The position numbers and the translations under genes were made by a program. The notes under the pieces were generated by a model, which was not told the origin of the DNA, did not search any database, and worked only from the letters and a program-made list of their open reading frames with translations. Shown piece after piece: positions 50,026 through 59,589 of a stretch of DNA of 59,684 nt; within the stretch, counting starts at the first letter, position 1, and the number at the start of each line of letters is the position of its first letter. This stretch comes from Cytobacillus horneckiae (GTDB taxonomy: Bacteria > Bacillota > Bacilli > Bacillales > Cytobacillaceae). The stretch covers positions 1-59,684 of the forward strand of contig NZ_PISD01000059.1 of NCBI RefSeq assembly GCF_002835735.1. Direction: 5' to 3'.

Positions 50026-50247
50026 ATGCCAGCAATTGTCGGAGCGGTCCAGGTCATTTCAATCGGGAGCAGTTCTGTGTTTAATATTGGAGATGTTTAT
50101 AAGATTATGCCTTTGTCAAATGCAAAGACGTTTTCAGGTGCAGGCTCCTTTAACACAGGTGATGGGCTGGAAGTTGTCAACCATTATAGCTCAACAAATA
50201 CGTATGATAACGATACAGTAGATCAAGGTAACTTCTTTAATGCTTAA
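50026..50247 (+). CDS. gerPA: Spore germination protein GerPA
   Basis: The 73-aa protein has the GerPA/PF pattern: PAIVGAVQVISIGSSSVFNIGD at the N-terminus, SNAKTFSGAGSFNTGD, and a Asn/Thr-rich tail. GerP proteins sit in the inner coat and help germinants cross the coat. ATG 50026 follows AAAAGGATG. It is the first gene of the six-gene operon and strongly resembles GerPF. Confidence 0.95.
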   Translation: MPAIVGAVQVISIGSSSVFNIGDVYKIMPLSNAKTFSGAGSFNTGDGLEVVNHYSSTNTYDNDTVDQGNFFNA

Positions 50248-50262
50248 AAGACGGGTGATCAT

Positions 50263-50493
50263 ATGAGCAATTTTTATATACAGCAGTCCATTCATATTAA
50301 TCTTATCAAAATAGGCGGTGTCTCTAACTCATCCGTGTTTCAAATTGGCAGTGCGGGTATCATAAAGCCTTCCTCTCATTTGTATAATACAGGCGGTTTT
50401 ACTGAACCAGCTCCAGAATATGAAACCCCTCTTCCATCAGGAACATTTGTAGGGACGCCAATGGTACCGTTAATTGCACCAACAAAACCATAA
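50263..50493 (+). CDS. gerPB: Spore germination protein GerPB
   Basis: The 76-aa product has FYIQQSIHINLIKIGGVSNSSVFQIGS, then YNTGGFTEPAPEYE and a Pro/Thr-rich C-terminus ending PLIAPTKP. This is the GerPB pattern and position. It is 15 bp after gerPA. Confidence 0.94.
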   Translation: MSNFYIQQSIHINLIKIGGVSNSSVFQIGSAGIIKPSSHLYNTGGFTEPAPEYETPLPSGTFVGTPMVPLIAPTKP

Positions 50494-50521
50494 TATTTAA
50501 AAATGACGGGGTGGTGTTTTA

Positions 50522-51133
50522 ATGAATCAGGATATATTCGCATACCTTCAGCAGCTTCAAGCATACATTCAAACACAGGAGCAGCGCATCAAAAAGCTTG
50601 AAAAATCGGTAAAAAAATTGCAGCATGAATCAGCTGAAACGAGAGAACGCCAGCCAATCCATATCGACCGCATCGAATATAAATTTGACCAGCTGAAAGT
50701 AGAAACGCTTGAAGGCACATTAAATATAGGTTTAAATCCATCAGACTTCCAAGATATAGACGATTTCTCAGTAGATAACAAAGAAATAAACACCCCCGTA
50801 TCACCCAAAAATTTCTTAAAGCGCAATATGGATATTGAAAATGAAATGATCAGCTATATTGAAGGTGAGCTTCCTCTAGTGGTTGCTGAAGCTGAGAGCA
50901 AATTAAATATGTCTGGAGAAGGATCGTATTCAGAGTTTATTAAGGAGGATGTGAAAAAGCAGCTTCCGAAACGCATCGATTATTATTTGAAACAAAGCCC
51001 TGTTCGAAATGATATGGATACCGTCCAGCAAAATGAGCAAGTAATCGCACAATTGAAAAATGAAATTGAAAACGGTGTTCATGCCTTTTTGAGCCATCTG
51101 CCTGAAAATATGAAAGGGACGAAGAACGAATGA
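50522..51133 (+). CDS. gerPC: Spore germination protein GerPC
   Basis: The 203-aa protein starts with a coiled coil (YLQQLQAYIQTQEQRIKKLEKSVKKLQHES), followed by IHIDRIEYKFDQLKVETLEGTLNIG, the family core, and a helical C-terminal part. It is the largest GerP protein and is thought to be a structural partner in the complex. GGGGTGG precedes the ATG. It overlaps gerPD. Confidence 0.94.
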   Translation: MNQDIFAYLQQLQAYIQTQEQRIKKLEKSVKKLQHESAETRERQPIHIDRIEYKFDQLKVETLEGTLNIGLNPSDFQDIDDFSVDNKEINTPVSPKNFLKRNMDIENEMISYIEGELPLVVAEAESKLNMSGEGSYSEFIKEDVKKQLPKRIDYYLKQSPVRNDMDTVQQNEQVIAQLKNEIENGVHAFLSHLPENMKGTKNE

Positions 51134-51306
51134 ATTTCCAAGTATATAATCGAGAGCTTTGTGTTGGCCATATAAGAGTCATTGGTGTATCCAGTTCTTC
51201 TATCTTACTCGTTGGAGATGCAGAAACAATACAGTTAGCATCAACCTTTGATACACCGCCTGAATCCCTCATTATCGGTCCTTTCGTGCCTTTGACACCG
51301 GAGTGA
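51130..51306 (+). CDS. gerPD: Spore germination protein GerPD
   Basis: The ATG overlaps the gerPC stop (ATGA). The 58-aa product reads MNFQVYNRELCVGHIRVIGVSSSSI, then LLVGDAETIQLASTFDTPPESLI and ends VPLTPE, the GerPD pattern. It fills the gap between gerPC and gerPE, keeping the six-gene order intact. Confidence 0.93.
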   Translation: MNFQVYNRELCVGHIRVIGVSSSSILLVGDAETIQLASTFDTPPESLIIGPFVPLTPE

Positions 51307-51311
51307 GTCTA

Positions 51312-51689
51312 ATGTTAAAAAGAACATCTGTTGTTAAATCAATCAAAGCTGATACTTTTGGGTTCTCTTCCATTTTTGAAATTGGAGATTCCTCCTATAT
51401 TCAATGCTTTTCTAGAGCTCTCGCCCTGCAAAGAGATACTGAAATATTCTTCGGAAAAGAGGGTAAGTTCACTGAGTATGACATTTATACTGAACCATTT
51501 ATCATTAGTCCCATAACAGAAAATATTTATATGGACACAGCAAACCTTCATCCAATAATTAATGTAAAATCAATTGATATTATTGGTGTATCTGCCAGCT
51601 CAGTTCTTCATATCGGGAGCACTAAGGATATTTCTATGGAATCAAGAGTTAAACATTTTCGGCAACTTTCTTCAAGCCCTAATCGATAA
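51312..51689 (+). CDS. gerPE: Spore germination protein GerPE
   Basis: The 125-aa protein begins MLKRTSVVKSIKADTFGFSSIFEIGDSSY and repeats the motif later (VKSIDIIGVSASSVLHIGST), indicating two similar beta units. ATG 51312 is 6 nt after GGAGTG; a GTG at 51303 overlapping the gerPD stop is an alternative. Confidence 0.93.
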   Translation: MLKRTSVVKSIKADTFGFSSIFEIGDSSYIQCFSRALALQRDTEIFFGKEGKFTEYDIYTEPFIISPITENIYMDTANLHPIINVKSIDIIGVSASSVLHIGSTKDISMESRVKHFRQLSSSPNR

Positions 51690-51711
51690 TTAATTATAAA
51701 GGATGTTTTAC

Positions 51712-51930
51712 ATGCCAGCGATTATTGGACCTGTACAGATTATAAGTGTAGGTGGAGGTATCGTTCAATTCGGCGATACGCTCTATATTTCTCCTAAAAG
51801 CAATGCAAAATCAAATTCTGGTGCAGGCGCAGTAAATACAGGCGGTTTTATCATTACAAATAACGGACTCAGTGCCAGTAACGTGTTAGATACAAATCTA
51901 GTTGACCAGCCAACGATTGGCAACTTATAA
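51712..51930 (+). CDS. gerPF: Spore germination protein GerPF
   Basis: The 72-aa protein PAIIGPVQIISVGGGIVQFGD with SNAKSNSGAGAVNTGGF and a C-terminal DTNLVDQPTIGNL is the GerPF pattern and resembles GerPA. The start is 51712, behind AAAGGATG. It is the last gene of the operon and converges with addA at a shared terminator. Confidence 0.94.
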   Translation: MPAIIGPVQIISVGGGIVQFGDTLYISPKSNAKSNSGAGAVNTGGFIITNNGLSASNVLDTNLVDQPTIGNL

Positions 51931-51938
51931 CCTCTAAT

Positions 51939-51974
51939 AAAGAAGCAGAAAGCTAAAAGCTTCCTGCTTCTTCA
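51939..51974. terminator. Bidirectional terminator between gerPF and addA
   Basis: AGAAGCAG-AAAGCT and AGCTT-CCTGCTTCT pair with one bulge around AAA. Confidence 0.75.
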
Positions 51975-51976
51975 GC

Positions 51977-54900
51977 TTAAATCTTCAAGGTATAGGCTCC
52001 GTCAAAGAAAAATAAATATCTTTCTTTAATTTGTCTCCTGAGAATTTTTTCAAGCGCTAACGTATACATATCTAATTGTAGATTATAGCGCTCCATTAAA
52101 ACTGGAGCAGCCTCTTCAATTCCACCTTTAAAACGGCTTTTAATTTGATCAGTCTTATAATCAATCAAAACTAGACCCGCCTCATCCTCAAAAATACAGT
52201 CAATGATTCCTTGCACAAGAACCGCTTCTTCATCACCTGTCCAATTGCGATAAATTTCGCTTGCAGGAATCGATAAACTAAATGGAATTTCTTTTCTTAA
52301 CGAATCTGACTGCCTCATCCTGTCTGCAAGTTCTGTGCGAAGGAAAGCCAGTATAAGTTCCGCATCGATGACATCAACCTGTTCTTCTGTTAATAGTTCT
52401 TTTTGGACTAGCATGTCCAGCTTCCTTAATATTTTCTCTTCGGAAGTATCTTCATTTAAGTCCAAATGCTGCATGACAGTGTGCATCGCCGTCCCGCGTT
52501 CTGCCGGTGATAATGTTTTCTCCTGCATAAAAAGAGGTCGGTTTAAAAGCGGCTTCTTAAAAGTTGTTAACAATTCTGTTCCGCTTTCTTCAACTGCGAA
52601 AATTTCCTTTTGCCTTTTAACTTCTGACACAGATTGTTTTGAGCGTGATTGTGATGCATCCTTATAGTCGTACAGCCAAGAAAGCTGAGACAATACTTGG
52701 TTATAATGCGTCGATTCTATAGGAACGCGCTCGCCATTATTTACTTTATCGAGCAGCAATTCCTTCTCTTCTTCCGCTTCTCCTGCAGTGTCAGCTGCTT
52801 CTTCTTTGCTCATCACTTGAATTTCCCAGCAGGATGGATGAGATTGAATCTCATGATGAATCAATCCGCTTATGGTGCCATCTTCACCACTTATCAGTTC
52901 TCCATCAGGATGTCGAACTAAAGCTGGTCCTATCCAATCAAGATAGCCGGATGCACTTGAGCGGGAATAATCATTCAACAGCCAATCTGGAGAATTTGCC
53001 GAGGCTTGCCAATCCTTCAGCTTTTTATCCGGGTTTTTCAATGAGGCAACAAGATACAATTTTTCCTTTGCTCTTGTCAAGGCAACATACAGCACTCTCA
53101 TCTCTTCAGAAATCATCTCCATCTTCTTCTTCCGTTTGAAAGCTAGCTGAGGAAGTGAAGGGAAAGAAATCCGCTTTTGGGCATTGACATATTTATAGGC
53201 AAAACCTAAATCCTTATCAAGTAAAAATGATTTCTTCAAGTCCATTGTGTTAAAGTTTCTCGCAAGCCCGGCGATAAAAACAAACGGAAACTCCAAACCT
53301 TTACTGCTGTGAATGGTCATAATACGGACAACATCTTCCTGCTCTCCTAAAGCACGTGCTGCACCCAGATCATCGCCGCGATCACGCATTCTTTCTATAA
53401 AACGCAAAAAGCGGAACAGCCCTCTAAACGAAGTTGATTCATATTGCCTGGCACGATCATAAAGCGCACGAAGATTCGCTTGCCTTTGCTTTCCACCAGG
53501 CATTCCACCGGCGAAATCATAAAACCTGGTCTCACGGTACAAATGCCAAATTAAATCCGAGAGTGAGCCTTGCCTTGCCATTTTACGCCATTCATTTAAG
53601 CGTGCGAAAAATGGCTTTACCTTATCATAAAGGGCTTCTTCTTCTCCAACAGGTTTGCCGCTGCAAAATCCTGCTAGTGCTTCGTAATATGAGCCTTTTT
53701 TATTGTGAATACGAATAGTTGCAAGTTCATTTTCAGTTAATCCAATGATGGGTGATCGCAAAACTGATGCAAGTGGGATATCCTGGTATGGATTATCAAT
53801 GACCTTAAGCAGTGACATCATAATTGAAACTTCTGTAGCTTCAAAATAGCCATTTGATAAGTTTGCATAAACAGGAATACCTTGCTGCTTAAACTCCTCC
53901 ATAATCTGGGGCGCCCAAGTCATCGAACGCAGCAGAATAACAATATCACGATATTTCGTAGGCTTTACCGTCTTTGATTTCGCATAGTATACTTCCTGGC
54001 GTTTGGCAATCAATTCTTTTATCTTTTTCGCCATATACCTTGCTTCCAGCTGAGATTGCGCCAAGTCCGCTGCATCGAATCCTTCAGCTTCAGCCTCTTC
54101 ACTTCCTGTCTCTATGCTGCCTTCCGCTTCGATCAAAGTTAATTCTATCGGGTGCTTGTGATTTTCAGGATAGGAAGCACCTGTTACAAGTTCAGCTGCA
54201 TTGTCATATTCAATCTCACCAACAGATGTACCCATGATTTGTTTAAATATAAAATTTGTACCATGAAGTACTTCTTTTCTGCTGCGGAAATTCTGCGCAA
54301 GATCTATTCTTAAACCATTCTCTTCACCATCTGTTGAAAAGCGGTTATATTTACTCAAAAAAAGATTCGGCTCCGCAAGTCTAAAGCGGTAGATTGATTG
54401 CTTTACATCTCCAACCATAAAAAGATTTCCATCTTGTTCTGTATCCTTTGTCACCAATTGTAAAATGGCTTCTTGAACCAAATTCGTATCCTGATATTCA
54501 TCCACTAGCACTTCTTTATACTGTGCTCTACATGCGAGAGCTGCCTGAGATGGAATGATTTCTCCGCTCTTATCTTTTGCAGAAAGGATTGCTAAACAAT
54601 GATGCTCTAAATCAGCAAAGTCAACAAGCCCTTTTTCAATTTTCACTTGTTCAAAGCGTTCAGAAAATGCTTTTACCAATTCAGTTAATCCTTTAATATA
54701 TGGCTGCATTTCCTTCATGTCTTTTAAAAAGCTTTCAGGCTTTCGAATAAATAGCTCTTCCTTCATTTTTTGCAAGATCTTTTTCGCCTGATCTCTCAGC
54801 TTTTTTGATCTTTCTATTAATTCCGGATCATATTCGTCACCTTTACAAGTCTTCAATGTGCCGAACTTATATGTTTGCATTCCTTCATATAAAGCAAGCC

Positions 54901-55738
54901 ATGATATATCTTTTGCTTCTATCAAAGTATCTACAAGCTGAAGGTCTGCTTCAAAATTAACCGCTCTAGGAGCTGGTCCGCCTGGCTGCTTTGTTAAATC
55001 TAAAGCATGCATCAATAGCTGCTTCACTCCTGATAATTGCAGTGAGATATCTTCAAAGACATGCTGAACAAATGGAAGATTCTCTACTTCTGTCGATTCA
55101 TTGACATCATACATGCGAACAATTTGTTCAAGATAATCATTAGGTGCTGGATTAGATCTGGCAAAATCATAAACATGTCGGATCATATCCTGTAAACCGG
55201 TGTCGCTGCGATCATTAGTAAAAGTATCTACTAAATCAAAGAAGTGATTATTTCCTTCTTTGCCGTATGCTTCTTCAAATAATTCATCCAGCACCTCATC
55301 TCTGATGAGCTGGGCTTCTGTATCGTCTGCAATTCTAAACCCCGGGTCTACATCAAGCATATAGTAATATTTGCGAATCATATCAAGGCAAAAAGAATGC
55401 AAGGTTGAAATGGATGCTTTATTCAAGAGCGATACTTGCTTCCTCAAATGTCTTGATGTCGGATTCATGGCTATCGCATGATCCAACGCTTCACCAATAC
55501 GATGCCTCATTTCAGCAGCTGATGCATTCGTAAAGGTTACCACTAATATCTCGTCCACATTAAGCGGGTCCTCTTCTGAAAGAATCCGTGTAATAATTCT
55601 TTCCACAAGCACAGCTGTTTTGCCTGATCCGGCTGCTGCAGCTACGAGTATATCCTGCCCTTTTGCCATAATTGCTTTCCACTGATCATCTGTCCATGTG
55701 ACCTCAGGAGGCTTAGGCGGAATAATAGACTTAGCCAT
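51977..55738 (-). CDS. addA: ATP-dependent helicase/nuclease subunit A
   Basis: The 1253-aa protein is a UvrD-type helicase with Walker A AAAGSGKTAVLV (residues 35-46), VTFTNASAAEMRHRI, DEYQDTN, VGDVKQSIYRFR, MTIHSSKGLEFP and ALTRAKEKLYL, and a C-terminal RecB-type nuclease with LIDYKTDQI. AddAB is the Gram-positive RecBCD equivalent: it processes double-strand ends until it meets a Chi site. It overlaps addB by 8 bp and is co-transcribed with it. Confidence 0.97.
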   Translation of the reverse strand: MAKSIIPPKPPEVTWTDDQWKAIMAKGQDILVAAAAGSGKTAVLVERIITRILSEEDPLNVDEILVVTFTNASAAEMRHRIGEALDHAIAMNPTSRHLRKQVSLLNKASISTLHSFCLDMIRKYYYMLDVDPGFRIADDTEAQLIRDEVLDELFEEAYGKEGNNHFFDLVDTFTNDRSDTGLQDMIRHVYDFARSNPAPNDYLEQIVRMYDVNESTEVENLPFVQHVFEDISLQLSGVKQLLMHALDLTKQPGGPAPRAVNFEADLQLVDTLIEAKDISWLALYEGMQTYKFGTLKTCKGDEYDPELIERSKKLRDQAKKILQKMKEELFIRKPESFLKDMKEMQPYIKGLTELVKAFSERFEQVKIEKGLVDFADLEHHCLAILSAKDKSGEIIPSQAALACRAQYKEVLVDEYQDTNLVQEAILQLVTKDTEQDGNLFMVGDVKQSIYRFRLAEPNLFLSKYNRFSTDGEENGLRIDLAQNFRSRKEVLHGTNFIFKQIMGTSVGEIEYDNAAELVTGASYPENHKHPIELTLIEAEGSIETGSEEAEAEGFDAADLAQSQLEARYMAKKIKELIAKRQEVYYAKSKTVKPTKYRDIVILLRSMTWAPQIMEEFKQQGIPVYANLSNGYFEATEVSIMMSLLKVIDNPYQDIPLASVLRSPIIGLTENELATIRIHNKKGSYYEALAGFCSGKPVGEEEALYDKVKPFFARLNEWRKMARQGSLSDLIWHLYRETRFYDFAGGMPGGKQRQANLRALYDRARQYESTSFRGLFRFLRFIERMRDRGDDLGAARALGEQEDVVRIMTIHSSKGLEFPFVFIAGLARNFNTMDLKKSFLLDKDLGFAYKYVNAQKRISFPSLPQLAFKRKKKMEMISEEMRVLYVALTRAKEKLYLVASLKNPDKKLKDWQASANSPDWLLNDYSRSSASGYLDWIGPALVRHPDGELISGEDGTISGLIHHEIQSHPSCWEIQVMSKEEAADTAGEAEEEKELLLDKVNNGERVPIESTHYNQVLSQLSWLYDYKDASQSRSKQSVSEVKRQKEIFAVEESGTELLTTFKKPLLNRPLFMQEKTLSPAERGTAMHTVMQHLDLNEDTSEEKILRKLDMLVQKELLTEEQVDVIDAELILAFLRTELADRMRQSDSLRKEIPFSLSIPASEIYRNWTGDEEAVLVQGIIDCIFEDEAGLVLIDYKTDQIKSRFKGGIEEAAPVLMERYNLQLDMYTLALEKILRRQIKERYLFFFDGAYTLKI

Positions 55739-58700
55739 CTTGTTCGACCTCCTTCCGTATTAATGCGAGCATTTCATCTTTGCCTTTATTATCAAGGCTT
55801 CTAAACTCATTTGACTCAAGCGTTTCATCAAATTGGCAAACCGACTTAAATGAACAAAATGTACACGGTGTGCGATCCTTCATTTTGTATGGAGAAATAT
55901 CTACTTGCCCATCAATGATTTGATTCCCTGTAGCCGTATATTTGTGGCGGACAAATCGGCGCAAATCATTAAATTCCTGTTTATTTGCCACTTTAGATCG
56001 TTTTGATAAAGAACCATCTTTATTAAAGCCTGCTGATATAATCGGTGAATCGCCAGTTTCCAGCGTTTGGTCCATAAGCTTTACTACATTTTCCTCACCT
56101 AATAGCAATCCGTTCATCTTAAACTTCTTAAAGATTTCTTTTTCAAGCTCATCAATTGATAACATTTTAGCTGCGCTTATCATTGGGTTATGAACATGAA
56201 AATATAATACGCCTGCAGGGTCGGCATTCAAGCCAATTAAATCTTCAGAGTGTGCGATGATAATATCCAAATAAGTAAGCATTTGCAATGATAATCCGTA
56301 ATAAACTTCATTTACATTTAAATCTTTCGCACTTGATTTATAGTCGACTACTCTCAAATAGACACCGTTGCTATCCTGCGCTTTATCCACTCGGTCAATT
56401 CTGCCGACCAGCTCCATCTTCGATCCATTTTTTAAAGGGAAGGTTAATGATGGAAGCTCGCCTTTTGGTCCGAATCCAAGTTCAAGTCCAACCGGCGAGA
56501 ACCCGCTTGCCTTTGCATGCTCACTCATGATAAATGAAGCTCTGCTTATGATTTGCTCTAATTTTCGTTTTATATAATGATGACGATTAGAGCTTAATAA
56601 AATCTCATTTTGTAATTTTGGTGCCAGCATTTCCACTGCTTCTTTTGCAAGAATTTCACATTGCTCTCTTGTCATTGCATTCCAATCGAGCTCTTTAATC
56701 ATTACTGTTTCAGTAATATATTTAAGTGCAGCATGAAACAGCTCTCCTATATCTGGCGCATCAAGCCGATAGATTTGTCTTTCGCGCAGCCTCAAGCCAT
56801 GCTGAGCATAATGTGAGAAAGGACAGCTATGAAACAGCTCCATCCTCGAGACGCTTGCCTGGATTTGGTCGCCGTATAATTCAGTGCTCACCTGATCATT
56901 TAAGTTTGCTGTTCGATTTTCATAATTTAAGCTGGATAGTACCTTTTTTGCACGTTCACGCCATTGATCATTTTGCAAATAAATATTATATGTGTCCCAC
57001 CATAAATCATAAATAGGATAATTTCTTTTCTTTAACTGCAATTGCGATGTTAAATAGGTTAGTGCGGTATTTAAGTTTGCTGCAAATCCTATTTGCTCCT
57101 CTTCAGGAAGCTCAGCAGGATCAGACATATAAAAACTTTCCTGTACAGCTGGAAATATATCCATCATCCGTTTTATATATGGCGACGGCATGAGCGCCTT
57201 CCCCTCTTCATTTGCGAGCGGATAGCTTAAAAACAACCATTCTGAAGGTGTAACAAACGCTTTATATGCAAGAAATTCTTCATCTAAAAGCTTCGTTCTT
57301 GTTGCTGGTGCAACCTTCATTCCAGATGAGAGTAGATTCTCCCTGTCTACATCAGCCAGTACACCTTCTTCAGGGAATTTTGCAGGTAACACGCCTTCAT
57401 TTAGTCCGATCACAAATGCCGCTTTAATATCTGCCACACGTGACCTTTCAAGATCAGCCGTGACAACCTGATCCATCGCAGGAGGAACGATGCTGAATTG
57501 CAAAGTCTCCATTCCGGCATCTAGCACATCTGAGAAGCGTTTTAAGGTCACTTCCTCGTTACCAAGCATTTCAACATATTGATCTAATAGTTCAATCACT
57601 GCATTCCATGCCTGGCTATGTTCTCTCGACTTAACTAGATTTCCATTTTCTTCTTCAGTCATTTGCCATTGTTCTATTTTCAATGGAACATCGATTTCTT
57701 CTAAATAAAGATATAGTGCTTCACAATAACTGCGGCCCGTTTCCGCCTTCTTTAGTCTCCTTGATAGCCTTAATATTGGCGCTGTAATCATATCGCGCAG
57801 TTCATTAATCTCTTGCTCCAGCTTTTGCTCACTATCTGTCTGTGCAATGTTCTCCAGTTCAAGTCCTTTCATTCTTCGATACGTCCAGCGGTCTTTTTTC
57901 GTCCACTTTAACCCCTGTATTCCGTAGGCGAGCACATAATTCTCTAAACGGTCCATTTTCTCTCTTAAACTATCTGATTTAAGCTTTGCTGGAAAAAGCA
58001 ACTCCGTTTTTACCGCACGAAAAATCGGCTCATAACGCCAATTTCCGTGAATGATTTCTAAAGTTGAACGAATTAATTCAATCACAGGATGATTCTGCAT
58101 TGTACGTTTTTGATCAATGAAAAAAGGGATGTTATAGTCAGCGAAAATGGTTGAAATCATATCTTTATACTCATTGGCATTGCGGACAAGGACTGCGATC
58201 TCACGATATCGCCATTCGTTTTCACGGACAAGGCTGTTAATTTTTCTTGCAATCCCTTCTATTTCTGCTCTGCGATTAACCGCTTGCGCAATACTGATAG
58301 CAGCTTCACCTTCAAATGGAACCGGAGGCCGCTTTTCAAAATAAGCTTGCAAATGCCGCAACGAAGGATGACTCCATCTGTATGCCCCTTCAAATACAAC
58401 TTCCTCAACCTGCTGACCATTATTTTTTGCCATCTCGTATAATGTTTGGCTTGTTTCACCTGACATTCTGAATAAATGCAGATCATCCGGTGGCAATTCT
58501 TTGAAGGGCTTATCAAGAGTCAAAGTAATCGTTACATTTTTACAAACCTTCATTAATTGATTGATAATATTATATTCTTGCGGTGTAAAACTAAAAAAAC
58601 CATCTATATATACGTCAGCTTGTTTTAAATAAGCTGACTCTTCAGCCTTATTGCTCAGAAGCTGAAAATAATCTTCAGAATCTACATATTTATCAATAAT

Positions 58701-59222
58701 CGACTTTTCAAAATTAGAATAAATTATTTCTAAATCATGAAGCTTGTCCAGCAGCGCATTCCCGCTATTTCCGCTTTCCGATAGCTCCATTTGCTTTGCA
58801 GCCAGCTCCTCGGGCTGGATGCAATACCGCTTAAATTCAGTCATCATTTGTTCAATTTGCTGGATAAAGCCGTTTTTATCGGCAGCCTTTTGAAAGAGCT
58901 TCAGTTCATCCTTTTTTTCTTCGATAATTTTCCGAATCAGCATGCTGATGCCTGTACTATTTAAATGATAGCGGCTCATACCGCCTGTCTCCTGTAAGAT
59001 TCTCCAGGCCAGCCGGGTGAAAGAATACACTTGACTGCGTATCATCCCGTCCAAGCCAGGTGTTTTAATTAATTTATATTCTGATAAAAATGTCATCTGC
59101 TCCGGTACTAAATAAATGATTGGCGTACCGTCTGGCGATTCAATAAGGCTATGCCGAATCTCATTCATACATGTTTCAGTCTTCCCGCTTCCAGAGCGGC
59201 CAATCAAAAAACGAACTGACAT
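55731..59222 (-). CDS. addB: ATP-dependent helicase/nuclease subunit B
   Basis: The 1163-aa product from ATG 59222 starts MSVRFLIGRSGSGKTETC with Walker A at residues 7-14. It contains the inactive helicase-like core that recognises Chi, and a C-terminal RecB-type nuclease (VGRIDRVDKAQ, RVVDYKSS). Four cysteines for the 4Fe-4S cluster are visible: one in FHSCPFSHY and three in CTFCSFKSVCQF. Lengths and motifs match B. subtilis AddB. The first in-frame ATG, 18 bp upstream, lacks a proper ribosome site. Confidence 0.97.
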   Translation of the reverse strand: MSVRFLIGRSGSGKTETCMNEIRHSLIESPDGTPIIYLVPEQMTFLSEYKLIKTPGLDGMIRSQVYSFTRLAWRILQETGGMSRYHLNSTGISMLIRKIIEEKKDELKLFQKAADKNGFIQQIEQMMTEFKRYCIQPEELAAKQMELSESGNSGNALLDKLHDLEIIYSNFEKSIIDKYVDSEDYFQLLSNKAEESAYLKQADVYIDGFFSFTPQEYNIINQLMKVCKNVTITLTLDKPFKELPPDDLHLFRMSGETSQTLYEMAKNNGQQVEEVVFEGAYRWSHPSLRHLQAYFEKRPPVPFEGEAAISIAQAVNRRAEIEGIARKINSLVRENEWRYREIAVLVRNANEYKDMISTIFADYNIPFFIDQKRTMQNHPVIELIRSTLEIIHGNWRYEPIFRAVKTELLFPAKLKSDSLREKMDRLENYVLAYGIQGLKWTKKDRWTYRRMKGLELENIAQTDSEQKLEQEINELRDMITAPILRLSRRLKKAETGRSYCEALYLYLEEIDVPLKIEQWQMTEEENGNLVKSREHSQAWNAVIELLDQYVEMLGNEEVTLKRFSDVLDAGMETLQFSIVPPAMDQVVTADLERSRVADIKAAFVIGLNEGVLPAKFPEEGVLADVDRENLLSSGMKVAPATRTKLLDEEFLAYKAFVTPSEWLFLSYPLANEEGKALMPSPYIKRMMDIFPAVQESFYMSDPAELPEEEQIGFAANLNTALTYLTSQLQLKKRNYPIYDLWWDTYNIYLQNDQWRERAKKVLSSLNYENRTANLNDQVSTELYGDQIQASVSRMELFHSCPFSHYAQHGLRLRERQIYRLDAPDIGELFHAALKYITETVMIKELDWNAMTREQCEILAKEAVEMLAPKLQNEILLSSNRHHYIKRKLEQIISRASFIMSEHAKASGFSPVGLELGFGPKGELPSLTFPLKNGSKMELVGRIDRVDKAQDSNGVYLRVVDYKSSAKDLNVNEVYYGLSLQMLTYLDIIIAHSEDLIGLNADPAGVLYFHVHNPMISAAKMLSIDELEKEIFKKFKMNGLLLGEENVVKLMDQTLETGDSPIISAGFNKDGSLSKRSKVANKQEFNDLRRFVRHKYTATGNQIIDGQVDISPYKMKDRTPCTFCSFKSVCQFDETLESNEFRSLDNKGKDEMLALIRKEVEQDG

Positions 59223-59240
59223 CAAATCACCTACCTTCAT

Positions 59241-59589
59241 TGTGATGCAGTGTGGTTAAATTAATTTTCGTGCGGATTTACACCCATTTCACCTGATTAT
59301 TTAACCTGATGATATATACACTATTTTAGCATATGTGCCGTTTAAATTATCCTATGTTGGCTTTACAAATTGGCTGGTTATATATAACTATAGTCCTCAG
59401 CATTCGATACGCCGATTCCGTATTTTCCTCGCGCTCCCCTTTTAACGCCTCTCATGAAATCAAAACCACCAGTGTGAACTGGTGGTTTGCTCTGCGGCTG
59501 AAAGCCTCTCTTACCGGCCTTGGCCTTAAAGGCCCACTGAAAGGTTTCCCTTTTGCACCACATTCACTCACCAATTCTAAAGAATTTCG
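59241..59589. other. Intergenic region upstream of addB with a terminator hairpin
   Basis: It holds the addB promoter area on the left and the hairpin at 59463-59488. The open frames in it look like non-coding shadow frames. The GC-rich stretch 59480-59560 resembles sequence often found beside insertion sequences, but I cannot name it. Confidence 0.4.
59463..59488. terminator. Perfect 11-bp hairpin
   Basis: Arms 59463-59473 and 59478-59488 (AAACCACCAGT and its complement) enclose a 4-nt loop. It lies downstream of the minus-strand partial gene at the right edge. Confidence 0.7.
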